The notes under the pieces: generated by a model
Seen by the model: only the letters and a program-made list of their open reading frames with translations
Database searches by the model: none
What the model was told of the DNA's origin: nothing
Shown here: piece by piece, positions 6,772 through 15,535 of the stretch
Numbering within the stretch: the stretch's first letter is position 1
How the letters are laid out: every line of letters starts with the position of its first letter
Position numbers and translations under genes: made by a program
Assembly: GCA_001873185.1 (NCBI GenBank)
Contig: MNYQ01000103.1
Location: 1-32,816 of the forward strand
Length of the DNA: 32,816 nucleotides
Source of the DNA: Ignavibacteria bacterium CG2_30_36_16
GTDB lineage: Bacteria; Bacteroidota; Ignavibacteria; Ignavibacteriales; Ignavibacteriaceae
Direction of reading: 5' to 3'

Positions 6772-8121
6772 ATGCAGAAGAACAAAGTTTATATTGAGAC
6801 GTATGGATGCCAGATGAATTTTGCAGACACAGAAATTGTTATGGGTGTTTTGCAAAATCAAGGATATGAGATTACTAATCAGGCTGAAGAAGCCGATGTA
6901 GTGCTGCTTAATACATGCAGTATTAGGGATAACGCCGAGCAAAGGATTTACGGAAGGCTTGGAAATTTAAAAACATTAAAATATGGAAAACCCGCAATTG
7001 TTATCGGGATTCTCGGCTGTATGGCTGAGCGCTTACGAAAAGATTTAATCGAAGATAAAAAAATGGTTGATCTTATTGTTGGTCCGGATGAATACCGAAG
7101 ACTTCCCGAATATATAGACACAGCATTTTCAGGCGAAAAGGGAATTGGCGTTCGTCTTTCGCGGACGGAAACTTATGATGATATTATTCCATATCGCGAA
7201 GATGGGCTGCAGGCGTGGATCTCGGTCATGCGGGGGTGTGATAAATTCTGCACATTCTGTGTCGTTCCTTTTACGAGAGGAAGAGAAAGAAGCCGAAACT
7301 TAAATTCGATTGTTGACGAAATGCGGCAGCTTTCTAACAGAGGATTTAAAGAAGTAACTCTACTCGGACAAAATGTAAATTCTTATCTCGACGACGAAAA
7401 TGATTTTGCAGATTTGCTTGCCGCTTGTGCCAGCGTTGACCGCTCTATCAGAATAAGATTTACGACCTCTCATCCGCAGGATCTTTCCGATAAACTTCTT
7501 TACACTATAAGCGAACATCAGAATATTTGTAATTATATTCATCTCCCGGTTCAATCAGGTTCCAACAGAATTCTTGAATTGATGAACCGGACTTACACGA
7601 TAGAGCATTATTTAAACTTGATTGAAAGAGCGCGCAAAATAATCCCGGGTGTAAGTTTTTCAACCGATATTATCGCAGGCTTCCCGTCTGAATCGCTTGA
7701 AGATCATTTAATGACGATAGATATCATCCGCAAGGTTCGTTATGACGGCGCGTATATGTTTAAATACAGCCCCCGTGAAGGAACTAAAGCCTACAAAATG
7801 GATGATGATGTAGCTGAAGAAACCAAGGCTAAACGACTTCAGGAAATTATTGATTTACAGCGCCAGATTTCTTTTGAAATTAATCAAGAACAAATTGGAA
7901 CTGAAGAGATTGTATTGATTGAGGGATTCAGCCGTAAATCTGATCAATTTTATTCCGGCAGAACCGACTCAAATAAAATTGTTATTGTTCCTGCAAGCGA
8001 GTCAATAAAAATTGGCGATTATATAAAAGTGAAAATTAATAAAGCTTCTTCCGCTACTTTATTTGCTTCTTTTGAAGGAATTATTGATGTGCAGAAGGAT
8101 GCTTTACCATTAACAGCTTAA
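6772..8121 (+). CDS. miaB: tRNA-2-methylthio-N6-dimethylallyladenosine synthase MiaB
   Basis: Radical-SAM methylthiotransferase that converts i6A37 to ms2i6A37 in tRNAs reading UNN codons. With the start at ATG 6772 (MQKNKVYIETYGCQMNF) it has 449 residues, the usual size. The N-terminal MTTase domain supplies auxiliary-cluster cysteines Cys13, Cys49 (NTCS) and Cys83 (GCMAER). The radical-SAM triad is Cys156, Cys160 and Cys163 in RGCDKFCTFCVVPFTRGRERSR. A C-terminal TRAM domain begins near 375. The frame is open upstream to TTG 6709, but that extension is not conserved-looking and contains the promoter. The SPOR-domain gene starts 18 nt after the stop. The paralogue rimO is at 19003. In Bacteroidota, miaB is often near a sigma-54 activator and lptE, as here. 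Confidence 0.95.
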   Translation: MQKNKVYIETYGCQMNFADTEIVMGVLQNQGYEITNQAEEADVVLLNTCSIRDNAEQRIYGRLGNLKTLKYGKPAIVIGILGCMAERLRKDLIEDKKMVDLIVGPDEYRRLPEYIDTAFSGEKGIGVRLSRTETYDDIIPYREDGLQAWISVMRGCDKFCTFCVVPFTRGRERSRNLNSIVDEMRQLSNRGFKEVTLLGQNVNSYLDDENDFADLLAACASVDRSIRIRFTTSHPQDLSDKLLYTISEHQNICNYIHLPVQSGSNRILELMNRTYTIEHYLNLIERARKIIPGVSFSTDIIAGFPSESLEDHLMTIDIIRKVRYDGAYMFKYSPREGTKAYKMDDDVAEETKAKRLQEIIDLQRQISFEINQEQIGTEEIVLIEGFSRKSDQFYSGRTDSNKIVIVPASESIKIGDYIKVKINKASSATLFASFEGIIDVQKDALPLTA

Positions 8122-8139
8122 CCGGATTACCGGTATAAA

Positions 8140-8862
8140 ATGAAAAAAATATTTTTCTATGTAACAATTATATTATTATCAATTTCGGTTTATCCGCAAA
8201 ATGAAATTGATATCATCCCTTATCTTAAACAGGTAGAGGCTGGTGAAGTTGAACAGGTTAGAAACACTTTAACTTCGCTAAAAGTTAATAATCCGTTAAG
8301 CGTTAATCTTCTTTTTCTTGAAGCGGTTATTTCCGAAAACGGACAGGATGCAGTCGCAATTTATGACAGACTCGTAAAAGAGCATCCGGAAAACAAATAT
8401 GCCGACGCCGCACTCTACAGAATTTATTCTTATTACTATGCGATCGGTTTATATGAAACCGCTAAAACTTACCAGAACAAACTTCAAAAAGAATATTCAA
8501 CTTCGCCGTATATAAAATTAACGGGAATAAATCTGCCCGTAAAAAATGAAGAACAGGCGGTTCAAAAAGAAGAAAAAAAAGAACCGGTGAGAGAGAGATT
8601 AATCCGTCCGGTTGTTAAGGATTATAAATATACAATTCAGGCGGGCGCTTTCAGCCGGCTGGAAAATGCGTCAGCATTGAAAAAGGAATTTGAAGAAGCC
8701 GGATATTCTTCTGGGTTAAAGGAAAAATTGGTCGGCGGAACAACTTTCCATATTGTTCTTGTAGGCAAATTTGTTGACGTTAGTGAAGCACAATCTTTTT
8801 TAGATATTCTTGCCAAGCAGTATAATCTTGACGGGAGAGTTATTCCTCTCGGAGAAGATTAG
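8140..8862 (+). CDS. SPOR domain-containing exported protein
   Basis: A 240-residue exported protein. Signal peptide about 1-19 (MKKIFFYVTIILLSISVYPQ). Helical TPR-like repeats span about 25-120 (paired helices around LLFLEAVISENGQ and ADAALYRIYSYYYAIG). A charged linker (EEQAVQKEEKKEPVRER, 137-153) leads to a C-terminal SPOR domain at about 162-237 (YTIQAGAFSRLENA ... TTFHIVLVGKF). SPOR domains bind denuded peptidoglycan glycan strands, typically at division sites, so a periplasmic cell-wall role is likely. It sits between miaB and an MBL hydrolase with an 18-nt gap upstream and none downstream. A 5-bp hairpin (8121-8134) directly follows the miaB stop codon. The TPR part is less certain than the SPOR domain. 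Confidence 0.85.
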   Translation: MKKIFFYVTIILLSISVYPQNEIDIIPYLKQVEAGEVEQVRNTLTSLKVNNPLSVNLLFLEAVISENGQDAVAIYDRLVKEHPENKYADAALYRIYSYYYAIGLYETAKTYQNKLQKEYSTSPYIKLTGINLPVKNEEQAVQKEEKKEPVRERLIRPVVKDYKYTIQAGAFSRLENASALKKEFEEAGYSSGLKEKLVGGTTFHIVLVGKFVDVSEAQSFLDILAKQYNLDGRVIPLGED

Positions 8863-9618
8863 TTGAAGATAAAATTTGTTGGCACCGGTTCCGGTGAAAC
8901 TTCTTTAAAGCGTTTTCATTCCGCATTTATAATTAACCACAGAAATTATTCTTTACTTGTTGATGCCGGGGATGGAATTTCGCGTGCTCTGCTTAATCAA
9001 AATATTCTTTACAATGATATTGATGGAATACTTTTTTCTCATTTTCATCCGGACCATTACTGCGGACTCCCATCCTTAATTGTTCAAATGAAAATTAGCA
9101 GGCGCGCAAAACCTTTAACAATTGCATCGCATCGCAGCCGAATCGGTTTTCTAAAAGAGTTTTTAAAATCATCACTATTGTTTGAAGAACGGCTTGGGTT
9201 TGAAATTAAATTCCTCCCTTTTGTAGCCGAACATAAATTCAAAATAAATTCTGACATCGAAATCATTGCTAAGAACAACACACACATTGCAAAGTTCGAT
9301 GAATATAATGAAGACGATTTTTCATTCAGTTTTATTTTCAAAATCAACAAGAAAAATATTTTGTACACCGGTGATGTAGGAAGCAAAGATGATCTATTCC
9401 TTTTTAAGGATGAAATAATTGATGTCTTTATTACCGAAACAACTCATATTAATTTCGAAGATATAATTTCTGCTTTGGAGAATATTCTGCCAAAGAAAAC
9501 AATACTTACGCACATTTCCAGCGAAGATGAAAACGAAATCGATGCATTCATCGAAAAAAATAAAAACCGTTTCTCTATTACGGCAGCATTCGATAGTTTT
9601 TCAGAAACCTTAAAGTAG
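8863..9618 (+). CDS. MBL-fold metallo-hydrolase, RNase Z-like
   Basis: A 251-residue metallo-beta-lactamase-fold hydrolase. It shows the two-zinc motif HFHPDH (60-65), preceded by LLVDAGDG (31-38), with later metal ligands expected in YTGDVGS (about 168-174) and THIS near the C-terminus. The opening KIKFVGTGSGETS resembles ribonuclease Z and the related phosphodiesterase group. It is shorter than full RNase Z (about 300 residues) and the exosite arm is not obvious, so a cyclic-phosphodiesterase or other small substrate is equally possible. The TTG start at 8863 abuts the TAG of the SPOR gene (8860-8862), indicating translational coupling. It is the last gene before a MITE-like element. Confidence 0.82.
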   Translation: MKIKFVGTGSGETSLKRFHSAFIINHRNYSLLVDAGDGISRALLNQNILYNDIDGILFSHFHPDHYCGLPSLIVQMKISRRAKPLTIASHRSRIGFLKEFLKSSLLFEERLGFEIKFLPFVAEHKFKINSDIEIIAKNNTHIAKFDEYNEDDFSFSFIFKINKKNILYTGDVGSKDDLFLFKDEIIDVFITETTHINFEDIISALENILPKKTILTHISSEDENEIDAFIEKNKNRFSITAAFDSFSETLK

Positions 9619-9640
9619 AATTTTCATGTTGCCTACCTAT

Positions 9641-9920
9641 AGGGCATCTCTAAAGACAAAGTGTCATTGCGAATGAGTCCTCGAATGAAGCAATCCCAAG
9701 GTAGAATTTTAAGATTGCTTCGCTCCCAATACCGCAAAGCGGGATCGCAATGACTTTTCTCTTGTGTCATGGGGAGTTACCAATAAAGGCTATTGCCTTT
9801 ATTTATTAAAAGAATGACTTTATCGTCATTGCGAACGAGTCTTCGAGTGAAGCAATCTGATTCATTCGTTGAGATTGCTTTCCCGCATGCGGGATTAACT
9901 AACGGATTAGAGATGCTCTT
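9641..9920. repeat. MITE-like dispersed repeat, copy C, with terminal inverted repeats
   Basis: Left end GGGCATCTCTAA (9642-9653) and right end TTAGAGATGCTC (9906-9917) are inverted copies at 11 of 12 positions. Inside is a long palindrome, GTCATTGCGA (9663-9672) with TCGCAATGAC (9745-9754), enclosing GAAGCAATC/GATTGCTTC arms. A hairpin AATAAAGGC/GCCTTTATT follows (9782-9790 with 9795-9803), then a further GTCATTGCGA unit at 9825. No coding capacity. The element occupies nearly the whole gap and ends about 55 bp before the sigma-54 activator. A 60-codon open frame at 9793-9975 is an artefact of it. Confidence 0.8.
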
Positions 9921-9975
9921 TAATTACTTTATTAAAAATGATATATTTATACCATTGAGAAAATCAAATTATTAA

Positions 9976-11076
9976 ATGACGATAGAAGAATTTCAAAATA
10001 AGTTCGGAATAATAGGACGATCGAAGGAGATACGCGATCTCGTTGATATTTCGATGCAGGTTGCAAAATCAGAAGTATCCGTTTTGATATACGGTGAAAG
10101 CGGCGTTGGCAAAGAAATATTTGCAAATGCAATTCATGGATACAGTAATCGTGCAGAAAAACCTCTTGTAAGCGTTAATTGCGGCGCAATACCGGAAGGT
10201 ATTCTCGAAAGCGAATTATTCGGACACAGGAAAGGTGCATTCACAAGTGCGGTTGAAAATCGTAAAGGCTATTTTGAAATAGCAGACGGCGGCACTTTGT
10301 TCCTTGATGAAATTGCCGAGATGCCGTTAACCACACAAGTAAAATTATTACGCGTACTCGAAACACAGCAGTTTATGCGTCTTGGCGCAGAGACAGTTAC
10401 AAAAGTAAGTGTTAGGATTATTGCCGCTACAAATAAAGACCTTCAAACAGAAGTGGCTGCTAAACGTTTCCGTGAAGATTTGTATTTTAGACTAAAAGCC
10501 GTAACCTTAAATTTGCCTCCGCTGCGAAGCCGCAAAGCAGATATTGAAATCCTCGCAAATAATTTTTTGCGTAACTATACTGAAGTTAATAAGACAGGCG
10601 TTTTTATTATTGATAAAGATGCTTTTCATTTATTAAAAGAATACCATTGGCCCGGGAATATTAGAGAATTAAAAAATGTCGTTGAAACCGCAGCTGCACT
10701 AAGCCGTTCTTCAATTTTAGATGCATCTGCGTTTGAATCAATTATTACATTCAACTTTCCTGAAGAAGAAAATCGTAATCTTCCTATTTACTTAAAAAAA
10801 ACAGCGGAAGAAGTGGACAGGGAATTGTTGTATAGAGCTTTGTTTGAAATAAAGAAAGATTTGGTTGAGCTTAAGGATTTGGTTTATAATAGCCGGCGTG
10901 AAGTATTTTCAAATGGATTTCCTTCTCCGGAGCAGGTTGTGCCTTTAAATGAACTCGCAAAAGAAGCTATTAAAAACGCAATCTATGCCGCTAAAGGAAA
11001 TAAAAGAGCAGCGGCAAAACTTTTGCAAATAAGCGAGCGTACTCTTTACAGAAAGATTAAAGAATATGGATTATAA
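9976..11076 (+). CDS. Sigma-54-dependent Fis-family transcriptional activator, no sensor domain
   Basis: A bacterial enhancer-binding protein of 366 residues that remodels RNA polymerase-sigma54 using ATP. The AAA+ domain starts almost at once (about 10-240): Walker A GESGVGKE (40-47), sigma54-contact loop GAFTSA (87-92), Walker B GGTLFLDEIAEM (105-116), sensor region RIIAATNKDL (147-156), and HWPGNIRELKNVVE (224-237). A linker of about 80 residues leads to a Fis-type helix-turn-helix at about 335-366 (GNKRAAAKLLQISERTLYRKIKEYGL). There is no receiver, GAF or PAS domain, so control must come through expression or a partner protein. The loop reads GAFTSA rather than GAFTGA. It is linked to lptE downstream, a pairing seen in other Bacteroidota. 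Confidence 0.93.
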   Translation: MTIEEFQNKFGIIGRSKEIRDLVDISMQVAKSEVSVLIYGESGVGKEIFANAIHGYSNRAEKPLVSVNCGAIPEGILESELFGHRKGAFTSAVENRKGYFEIADGGTLFLDEIAEMPLTTQVKLLRVLETQQFMRLGAETVTKVSVRIIAATNKDLQTEVAAKRFREDLYFRLKAVTLNLPPLRSRKADIEILANNFLRNYTEVNKTGVFIIDKDAFHLLKEYHWPGNIRELKNVVETAAALSRSSILDASAFESIITFNFPEEENRNLPIYLKKTAEEVDRELLYRALFEIKKDLVELKDLVYNSRREVFSNGFPSPEQVVPLNELAKEAIKNAIYAAKGNKRAAAKLLQISERTLYRKIKEYGL

Positions 11077-11131
11077 TAGAACCATTGTTAATTCATTAGA
11101 TCCTAAATCCTTAGTAAAAGTTAATATAATT

Positions 11132-11635
11132 ATGCGGATTCTTCTTCCATTGTTTATCGTGTTTTATCTACTTAATTTTGCGGGGTGTTGCGCATACTCT
11201 TTTACAGGCGCGTCAGTTGCTGAACATCTAAAAACCATTGCTATTCCAATTGCAGATGACAGAAGCGGTTCGGGTGAGCCAGGAATTAGAGAAATGCTGA
11301 CAGATAAACTGACGCAAAAATTTATTGATGATAATACTTTGCAAGTTGCAGAGCGTGTTAATTCCAATGCAGTCGTTGAATGTAACATCGTGTCTTTGTC
11401 CGATGCACCCGCTATTGTATCTGCAGGCGAAACAGTTTCAACGCGCAGGATAACAATTCGGGTGCATGTAACTTATCGAGATCTTGTAAAAAGAAAAACA
11501 GTGTACGACAAAGATTTTACTAATTACGGAGATTATCCAGGCGGAGGAGCAATTAATGATAGAAGAAACGCTATCGAAGAAGCAATTGACAAAATTACCG
11601 AAGATATACTTTTGGATACAGTTTCCGGATGGTAA
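11132..11635 (+). CDS. lptE: LptE-family outer-membrane lipoprotein
   Basis: Outer-membrane lipoprotein that partners the LptD barrel in the last step of lipopolysaccharide insertion. From ATG 11132 the product is 168 residues. It begins with a short signal sequence and a lipobox-like FAGC with the acyl-acceptor Cys19. Then come AYSFTGA, TIAIPIADDRSG and a C-terminal beta/alpha sandwich (VVECNIVSLSDAPAI ... RRNAIEEAIDKITEDILLDTV), typical of the short Bacteroidota LptE. The frame is open back to ATG 11066, overlapping the regulator by 11 nt, but that 22-residue extension would bury the signal peptide. No lptD lies in the window. Co-directional with the sigma-54 activator and a GT2 enzyme. Confidence 0.85.
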   Translation: MRILLPLFIVFYLLNFAGCCAYSFTGASVAEHLKTIAIPIADDRSGSGEPGIREMLTDKLTQKFIDDNTLQVAERVNSNAVVECNIVSLSDAPAIVSAGETVSTRRITIRVHVTYRDLVKRKTVYDKDFTNYGDYPGGGAINDRRNAIEEAIDKITEDILLDTVSGW

Positions 11636-11658
11636 TTAATTTTTAAGGAAAAATATTT

Positions 11659-13110
11659 ATGGATGAGTTAGTTTTAGTAGCATACTTTTTATCCCTTTCA
11701 ATTTTATTCGTTTTCGGCTCGCATGGTTTTATAATGATATACTATCACCGCAAGTATAAAAATGTAAAGAATAAACAAAATGAAAAATTTGAACCGACCG
11801 AATTTGTAACAATTCAACTGCCGCTTTATAATGAGCTTTACGTTGTCGAAAGAATAATTGATACTACCTGCGAAATTGAATATCCGAAAGATAAATTTGA
11901 AATACAGGTACTTGACGATTCTACCGATGAAACTGTGAATATTGTTGCCGGTATAGTTGAGAAAAAACAGGCTGAAGGTTTTAACATTTATCACATAAGA
12001 AGAGATTCCCGCAAAGGTTTTAAAGCCGGCGCATTAAGAGAAGGTTTGAAATCAGCTAAGGGTGTTTTTATTGCAATCTTTGACGCAGATTTTATTCCTA
12101 AAAAAGATTTCTTGAAAAAAACTCTTTCTTTCTTTACCGATGATAAAGTAGGGATGGTTCAAACCCGCTGGGAACATTTAAACGGTGATTATTCCATCCT
12201 TACAAAAGCACAGGCGCTTGCACTTGATGGACATTTTGTGATTGAACAGTCGGTAAGAAATAAAGCGGGATTTTTCATCAACTTTAACGGAACGGGCGGC
12301 GTGTGGAGAAAATCGTGCATTTTAGATGCAGGCAACTGGCAGGATGACACGCTCACCGAGGACCTTGATTTAAGTTACCGTGCACAACTCAACGGATGGC
12401 GTTTCGTATTTTTAAAAGATTTTACTTCACCGGCTGAACTCCCTTCTGAAATAAATGCTCTGAAGAATCAGCAATTCCGCTGGACAAAAGGCGCTATCGA
12501 AACTGCTAAAAAAATTCTGCCGCTCGTTTGGAAATCGCGCGTACCTTTAAGAATCAAATTACAGGCAACGTTTCATTTAACGAATAATCTTGTATTTCCA
12601 TTTATCCTTTTGTCGGCAATATTAAATGTGCCTTTAATATTTATTAAGAACAGCGGTTCGCACGAAGCATACTTTGCGCTGCTTTCAATGTTCGTACTCG
12701 CATTCGTTAGTTCGTTTTTATTTTATATGTATGCTCAAAAAGACATAAGAAGCGACTGGCGAAAAAAGATAGTCCTTTTCCCATTGTTTATGGCTGGCAG
12801 TATGGGTTTTGCTGTGAACAACTCTCGTGCAGTAATAGAAGGATTATTAAACCGTAAAAGTGAATTTGTAAGAACGCCGAAATTTAATGTTGAAACAGAA
12901 AAAGATTCATGGAAAGGGAAACGATACACGAGCCGTAAACTGGGTTTTTCAACTATTGTTGAGCTTGTTATGGCAATTTATTGTTTAGTAGGCATTGCAG
13001 CATCAATTTATTTTCTTGAAATAGCAGCGCTGCCGTTTCAGCTAATGTTTTTTATTGGTTTTGCTTTCGTATCGTTTACATCAATAAAACATGCGCTGCA
13101 GAAAGTTTAA
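11659..13110 (+). CDS. Membrane family 2 glycosyltransferase (cellulose-synthase-like)
   Basis: A 483-residue inner-membrane processive-type glycosyltransferase. One N-terminal membrane helix (about 5-28) precedes the GT-A domain (about 45-290): IQLPLYNE (52-59), LDDSTDET with Asp86/Asp87, FDADF with the metal-binding DAD (142-144), TEDLDLSYRAQ (233-243) with the likely catalytic Asp, and QQFRW (271-275), the QxxRW acceptor signature. Two membrane helices follow at about 304-358, a loop with the remaining basic residues, and a final pair at about 435-478. These features fit the CESA-like group making beta-linked polymers or single-sugar lipid products. Substrate unknown. Placement after lptE suggests a surface glycan or lipopolysaccharide role. 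It starts 23 nt after lptE. Confidence 0.88.
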   Translation: MDELVLVAYFLSLSILFVFGSHGFIMIYYHRKYKNVKNKQNEKFEPTEFVTIQLPLYNELYVVERIIDTTCEIEYPKDKFEIQVLDDSTDETVNIVAGIVEKKQAEGFNIYHIRRDSRKGFKAGALREGLKSAKGVFIAIFDADFIPKKDFLKKTLSFFTDDKVGMVQTRWEHLNGDYSILTKAQALALDGHFVIEQSVRNKAGFFINFNGTGGVWRKSCILDAGNWQDDTLTEDLDLSYRAQLNGWRFVFLKDFTSPAELPSEINALKNQQFRWTKGAIETAKKILPLVWKSRVPLRIKLQATFHLTNNLVFPFILLSAILNVPLIFIKNSGSHEAYFALLSMFVLAFVSSFLFYMYAQKDIRSDWRKKIVLFPLFMAGSMGFAVNNSRAVIEGLLNRKSEFVRTPKFNVETEKDSWKGKRYTSRKLGFSTIVELVMAIYCLVGIAASIYFLEIAALPFQLMFFIGFAFVSFTSIKHALQKV

Positions 13111-13118
13111 GATGTTCT

Positions 13119-13841
13119 TTGTCGAAAACTACAACTGAAATATTCAACGACAAAGTAAACCTTATTTATGAATTCGATAAACGCTCTCCGTTATTTGTTA
13201 GGATGGCGAACACCGAAATCGAAAAAAACAACATTAAAATAGCGATTGAAATTTTAAACAGCGGCTTAAAGGGCTACCCTGATTACTCCGCTGCTAATAT
13301 TCTCCTCGGTAAAGCTTACACGCTTCTTGGCAATTACGGAAAAGCGCTGCAAAATATTAAAACCGGCTGTGATTTAATCCATTCTCAAAAAACATACGAA
13401 TTTTATTTAAATGAAATTGAAAACATAAAAAAACAGCGTTCTCTTTTTGAACTGAGTAGAAGAAAATCATTTATGCCTCCCGCTGAAGAAGCAGAAAAAA
13501 ACAGCAGCGAACCTTCTCTTTTTGAACCTGAAAAAGGGGAAGAAAAAAACCCACACAAATTTGAAGAACAACTTTATAAACTGGCTGAAGAAATTTCTCA
13601 TGCTAAAATGCCCGGAGCAAAGAATCAAAGCGCCGACTCTGAATCCGGAGACCCAGCCAATAATATTTCCTTTGCTAATGAAAATTTAATCGTTTCCGAA
13701 ACTTTGGCAAAAATCTATATTGCACAGGGAGAGTATAACGAAGCGATAATTGTTTTTCAAAAATTAAAAAAGAAAAATCCCGGCAAAACGGATTACTACG
13801 CTGAAAAGATAATAGAGCTTAAAAAACAAATTGACTCTTAG
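13119..13841 (+). CDS. Tetratricopeptide repeat protein
   Basis: A 240-residue soluble protein without a signal peptide. Helical repeats are visible at about 20-95 (VRMANTEIEKNNIKIAIEILNSGLKGYPDYSAANILLGKAYTLLGNYGKAL) and again at about 198-238 (SETLAKIYIAQGEYNEAIIVFQKLKKKNP), both in TPR register (Gly8, Ala20 and Pro32 positions). Between them is a Glu/Lys/Ser-rich, probably disordered linker (about 110-185). The start is TTG at 13119, 8 nt after the GT2 stop codon. The nearby ATG at 13112 is out of frame. It probably serves as a protein-protein adaptor. Partner unknown; the position suggests the GT2 enzyme or envelope assembly. Confidence 0.8.
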   Translation: MSKTTTEIFNDKVNLIYEFDKRSPLFVRMANTEIEKNNIKIAIEILNSGLKGYPDYSAANILLGKAYTLLGNYGKALQNIKTGCDLIHSQKTYEFYLNEIENIKKQRSLFELSRRKSFMPPAEEAEKNSSEPSLFEPEKGEEKNPHKFEEQLYKLAEEISHAKMPGAKNQSADSESGDPANNISFANENLIVSETLAKIYIAQGEYNEAIIVFQKLKKKNPGKTDYYAEKIIELKKQIDS

Positions 13842-13868
13842 TCAATAAATTTCATATCCCGCAATAAA

Positions 13869-14483
13869 ATGAATTATTCTGATTTCTCTAAAAAATTAAA
13901 AAAAAACTTTTACACTCGCGATGTTCTAATAGTTGCACGAGAACTACCCGGTAAAATTTTAGTTAAAAATGAAAATGGCAAATTGTACGCCGGCAAGATT
14001 GTTGAAGTAGAAGCTTACGACGGATTGAATGATGAAGCCGCCCATACATTTTTAGGGAAGACCGAACGCAATAAAATAATGTTCGAAAAAGGCGGATATT
14101 TTTATGTCTATTTTACATATGGTGCCCATTTCTGCTGCAATATTGTTGTCGGGCAAAAGAACCATGGCGCTGCAGTTTTACTTCGAGCTGTTGAGCCTCT
14201 ATCGGGCGTCGAATTTATGGAAGTGAACCGACTGAGAAGAAACGCTATAACTAAAAAAGATGTTTTAAGTTTGACGAACGGACCAGGTAAGCTTTGCCAG
14301 GCTTTTGAAATAAACCGTTCTCATAATGGTGAAGATTTAATGGGGGATAAAATATATCTTCTAAATGCTCCTAAAATCAGACAGGAGAATATTGTTCAGA
14401 CCAAAAGAATAGGAATTAAAAAATCTGTAGATTTACCCTGGCGCTTTTATATAAAAGATAACCATTTCGTTTCTAAAAAATGA
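13869..14483 (+). CDS. DNA-3-methyladenine glycosylase (AAG/MPG family)
   Basis: Monofunctional base-excision enzyme that removes alkylated purines such as 3-methyladenine and hypoxanthine from DNA. The 204 residues match the family length. Diagnostic stretches are REL(P)GKILV near 27-34, GKIVEVEAYDG (42-52) with the water-activating Glu, TERNKIMFEKGGYFYVYFTYG (67-87) with the intercalating Tyr region, HFCCNIVV (89-96) and VLLRAVEPL. A GPGKLCQAFEI segment follows at about 139. Its stop overlaps the start of the GT9 gene by 4 nt (ATGA), so it is embedded in an envelope operon without functional relation. Not AlkA or Tag, whose folds differ. Confidence 0.92.
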   Translation: MNYSDFSKKLKKNFYTRDVLIVARELPGKILVKNENGKLYAGKIVEVEAYDGLNDEAAHTFLGKTERNKIMFEKGGYFYVYFTYGAHFCCNIVVGQKNHGAAVLLRAVEPLSGVEFMEVNRLRRNAITKKDVLSLTNGPGKLCQAFEINRSHNGEDLMGDKIYLLNAPKIRQENIVQTKRIGIKKSVDLPWRFYIKDNHFVSKK

Positions 14484-15535
14484 TTCACCCAAAAAATTTA
14501 TTAATCGTAAGAACAGACAGAATTGGCGATGTAGTGCTTTCTCTGCCGATAGCAGGGCTTGTTAAAAAAAAATACCCCGATTGCCGGATTACGTTTTTAT
14601 TACGGAGTTACACAAAAGCGCTTGCAGCTAATAATCCTTATGTTGATGAAATTTTAACTTTAAAAGAAAGCGGTGGAATAATTTTATTTTGGGAAAACAT
14701 TAAACAGATAAAAGAAAAAAAATTTGATTCTGCAATAATTGTGTATCCTACTTTTAAATCGGCTTTAATAATTTTTCTCTCGCAACTCAAGTTTAGAATC
14801 GGGACGGGCTACAGGTGGTATTCAATTCTGTTTAATGAAAAGTTATTCGAACATCGGAAATACGCTGGAAAACATGAACTTGAATTTAATATCCAGCTTC
14901 TTCAAAAATTTGGAATAAATGAAAATATAAATACAGAAAATGTAGAATTTAATTTAGCGCCGGAACCTTTAGCAGAAAAAAATGTTGAAAAAACATTATC
15001 TGCTTTTGAAGTAAAAAAGAATGTTCCGATAATTATCTTTCATCCCGGCAGCGGCGGAAGTGCAATCGATTTACCTGTCGATAAATTCAAAGAACTTGTT
15101 AATATGTCTGTTAGTCAATTAGTTGCCGAGATTTGGATTACCGGAAGCGAAGATGAATTGGAGTTATGTGATAGAATTGCCAGCGGAACAGCAGCAAAAA
15201 ATTTCGCCGGTAAATTCGATCTTCAGGAATTAATTGCATTAATAAATAAAAGCGATATATTTGTATCGAACTCCACCGGTCCCTTACATATCGCAGCAGC
15301 GCTTGGAAAATATACGATCGGATTTTATCCTAAAATATTAGCGTGTTCTCCGCAACGTTGGGGACCATACACATCGAAAAAAGTTGTATTTTTGCCTCAA
15401 ATAGAATGCCGCGACTGCACAAGGGAACAGTGTGAACGTTTGAGTTGTATGAGTTCTATAAACATTGAAGAAGTGTTTAACAGTATTTCAAAAATTTCTA
15501 AATCGATCCACGTAAATGGAGAAAAGAATGTTTAA
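14480..15535 (+). CDS. Glycosyltransferase family 9 (heptosyltransferase-like)
   Basis: A 351-residue GT-B enzyme related to the ADP-heptose:LPS heptosyltransferases of the inner core. The N-terminal half opens with NLLIVRTDRIGDVVLSLPIAGLVKKKYP, the family hallmark with the catalytic Asp13-type residue. The C-terminal half has IIFHPGSGGSA (nucleotide-sugar loop), EIWITGSEDE and VSNSTGPLHIAAALGKYTIGFY (about 263-284), the conserved donor site. A Cys-rich tail (CRDCTREQCERLSCM) is common in this family. It acts at the cytoplasmic face of the inner membrane on the growing core oligosaccharide. The ATGA overlap with the glycosylase and the 8-nt overlap with DUF3108 downstream show tight coupling. 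Donor sugar not determinable. Confidence 0.88.
   Translation: MIHPKNLLIVRTDRIGDVVLSLPIAGLVKKKYPDCRITFLLRSYTKALAANNPYVDEILTLKESGGIILFWENIKQIKEKKFDSAIIVYPTFKSALIIFLSQLKFRIGTGYRWYSILFNEKLFEHRKYAGKHELEFNIQLLQKFGINENINTENVEFNLAPEPLAEKNVEKTLSAFEVKKNVPIIIFHPGSGGSAIDLPVDKFKELVNMSVSQLVAEIWITGSEDELELCDRIASGTAAKNFAGKFDLQELIALINKSDIFVSNSTGPLHIAAALGKYTIGFYPKILACSPQRWGPYTSKKVVFLPQIECRDCTREQCERLSCMSSINIEEVFNSISKISKSIHVNGEKNV

Noticed and set aside
9793-9975. 60-codon open frame before the sigma-54 activator
   Set aside because: It lies mostly inside the MITE-like element and has no ribosome-binding site or recognisable sequence.
11066-11131. N-terminal extension of LptE overlapping the activator gene
   Set aside because: It would place 22 polar residues ahead of the lipoprotein signal peptide. 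ATG 11132 gives a normal signal sequence.
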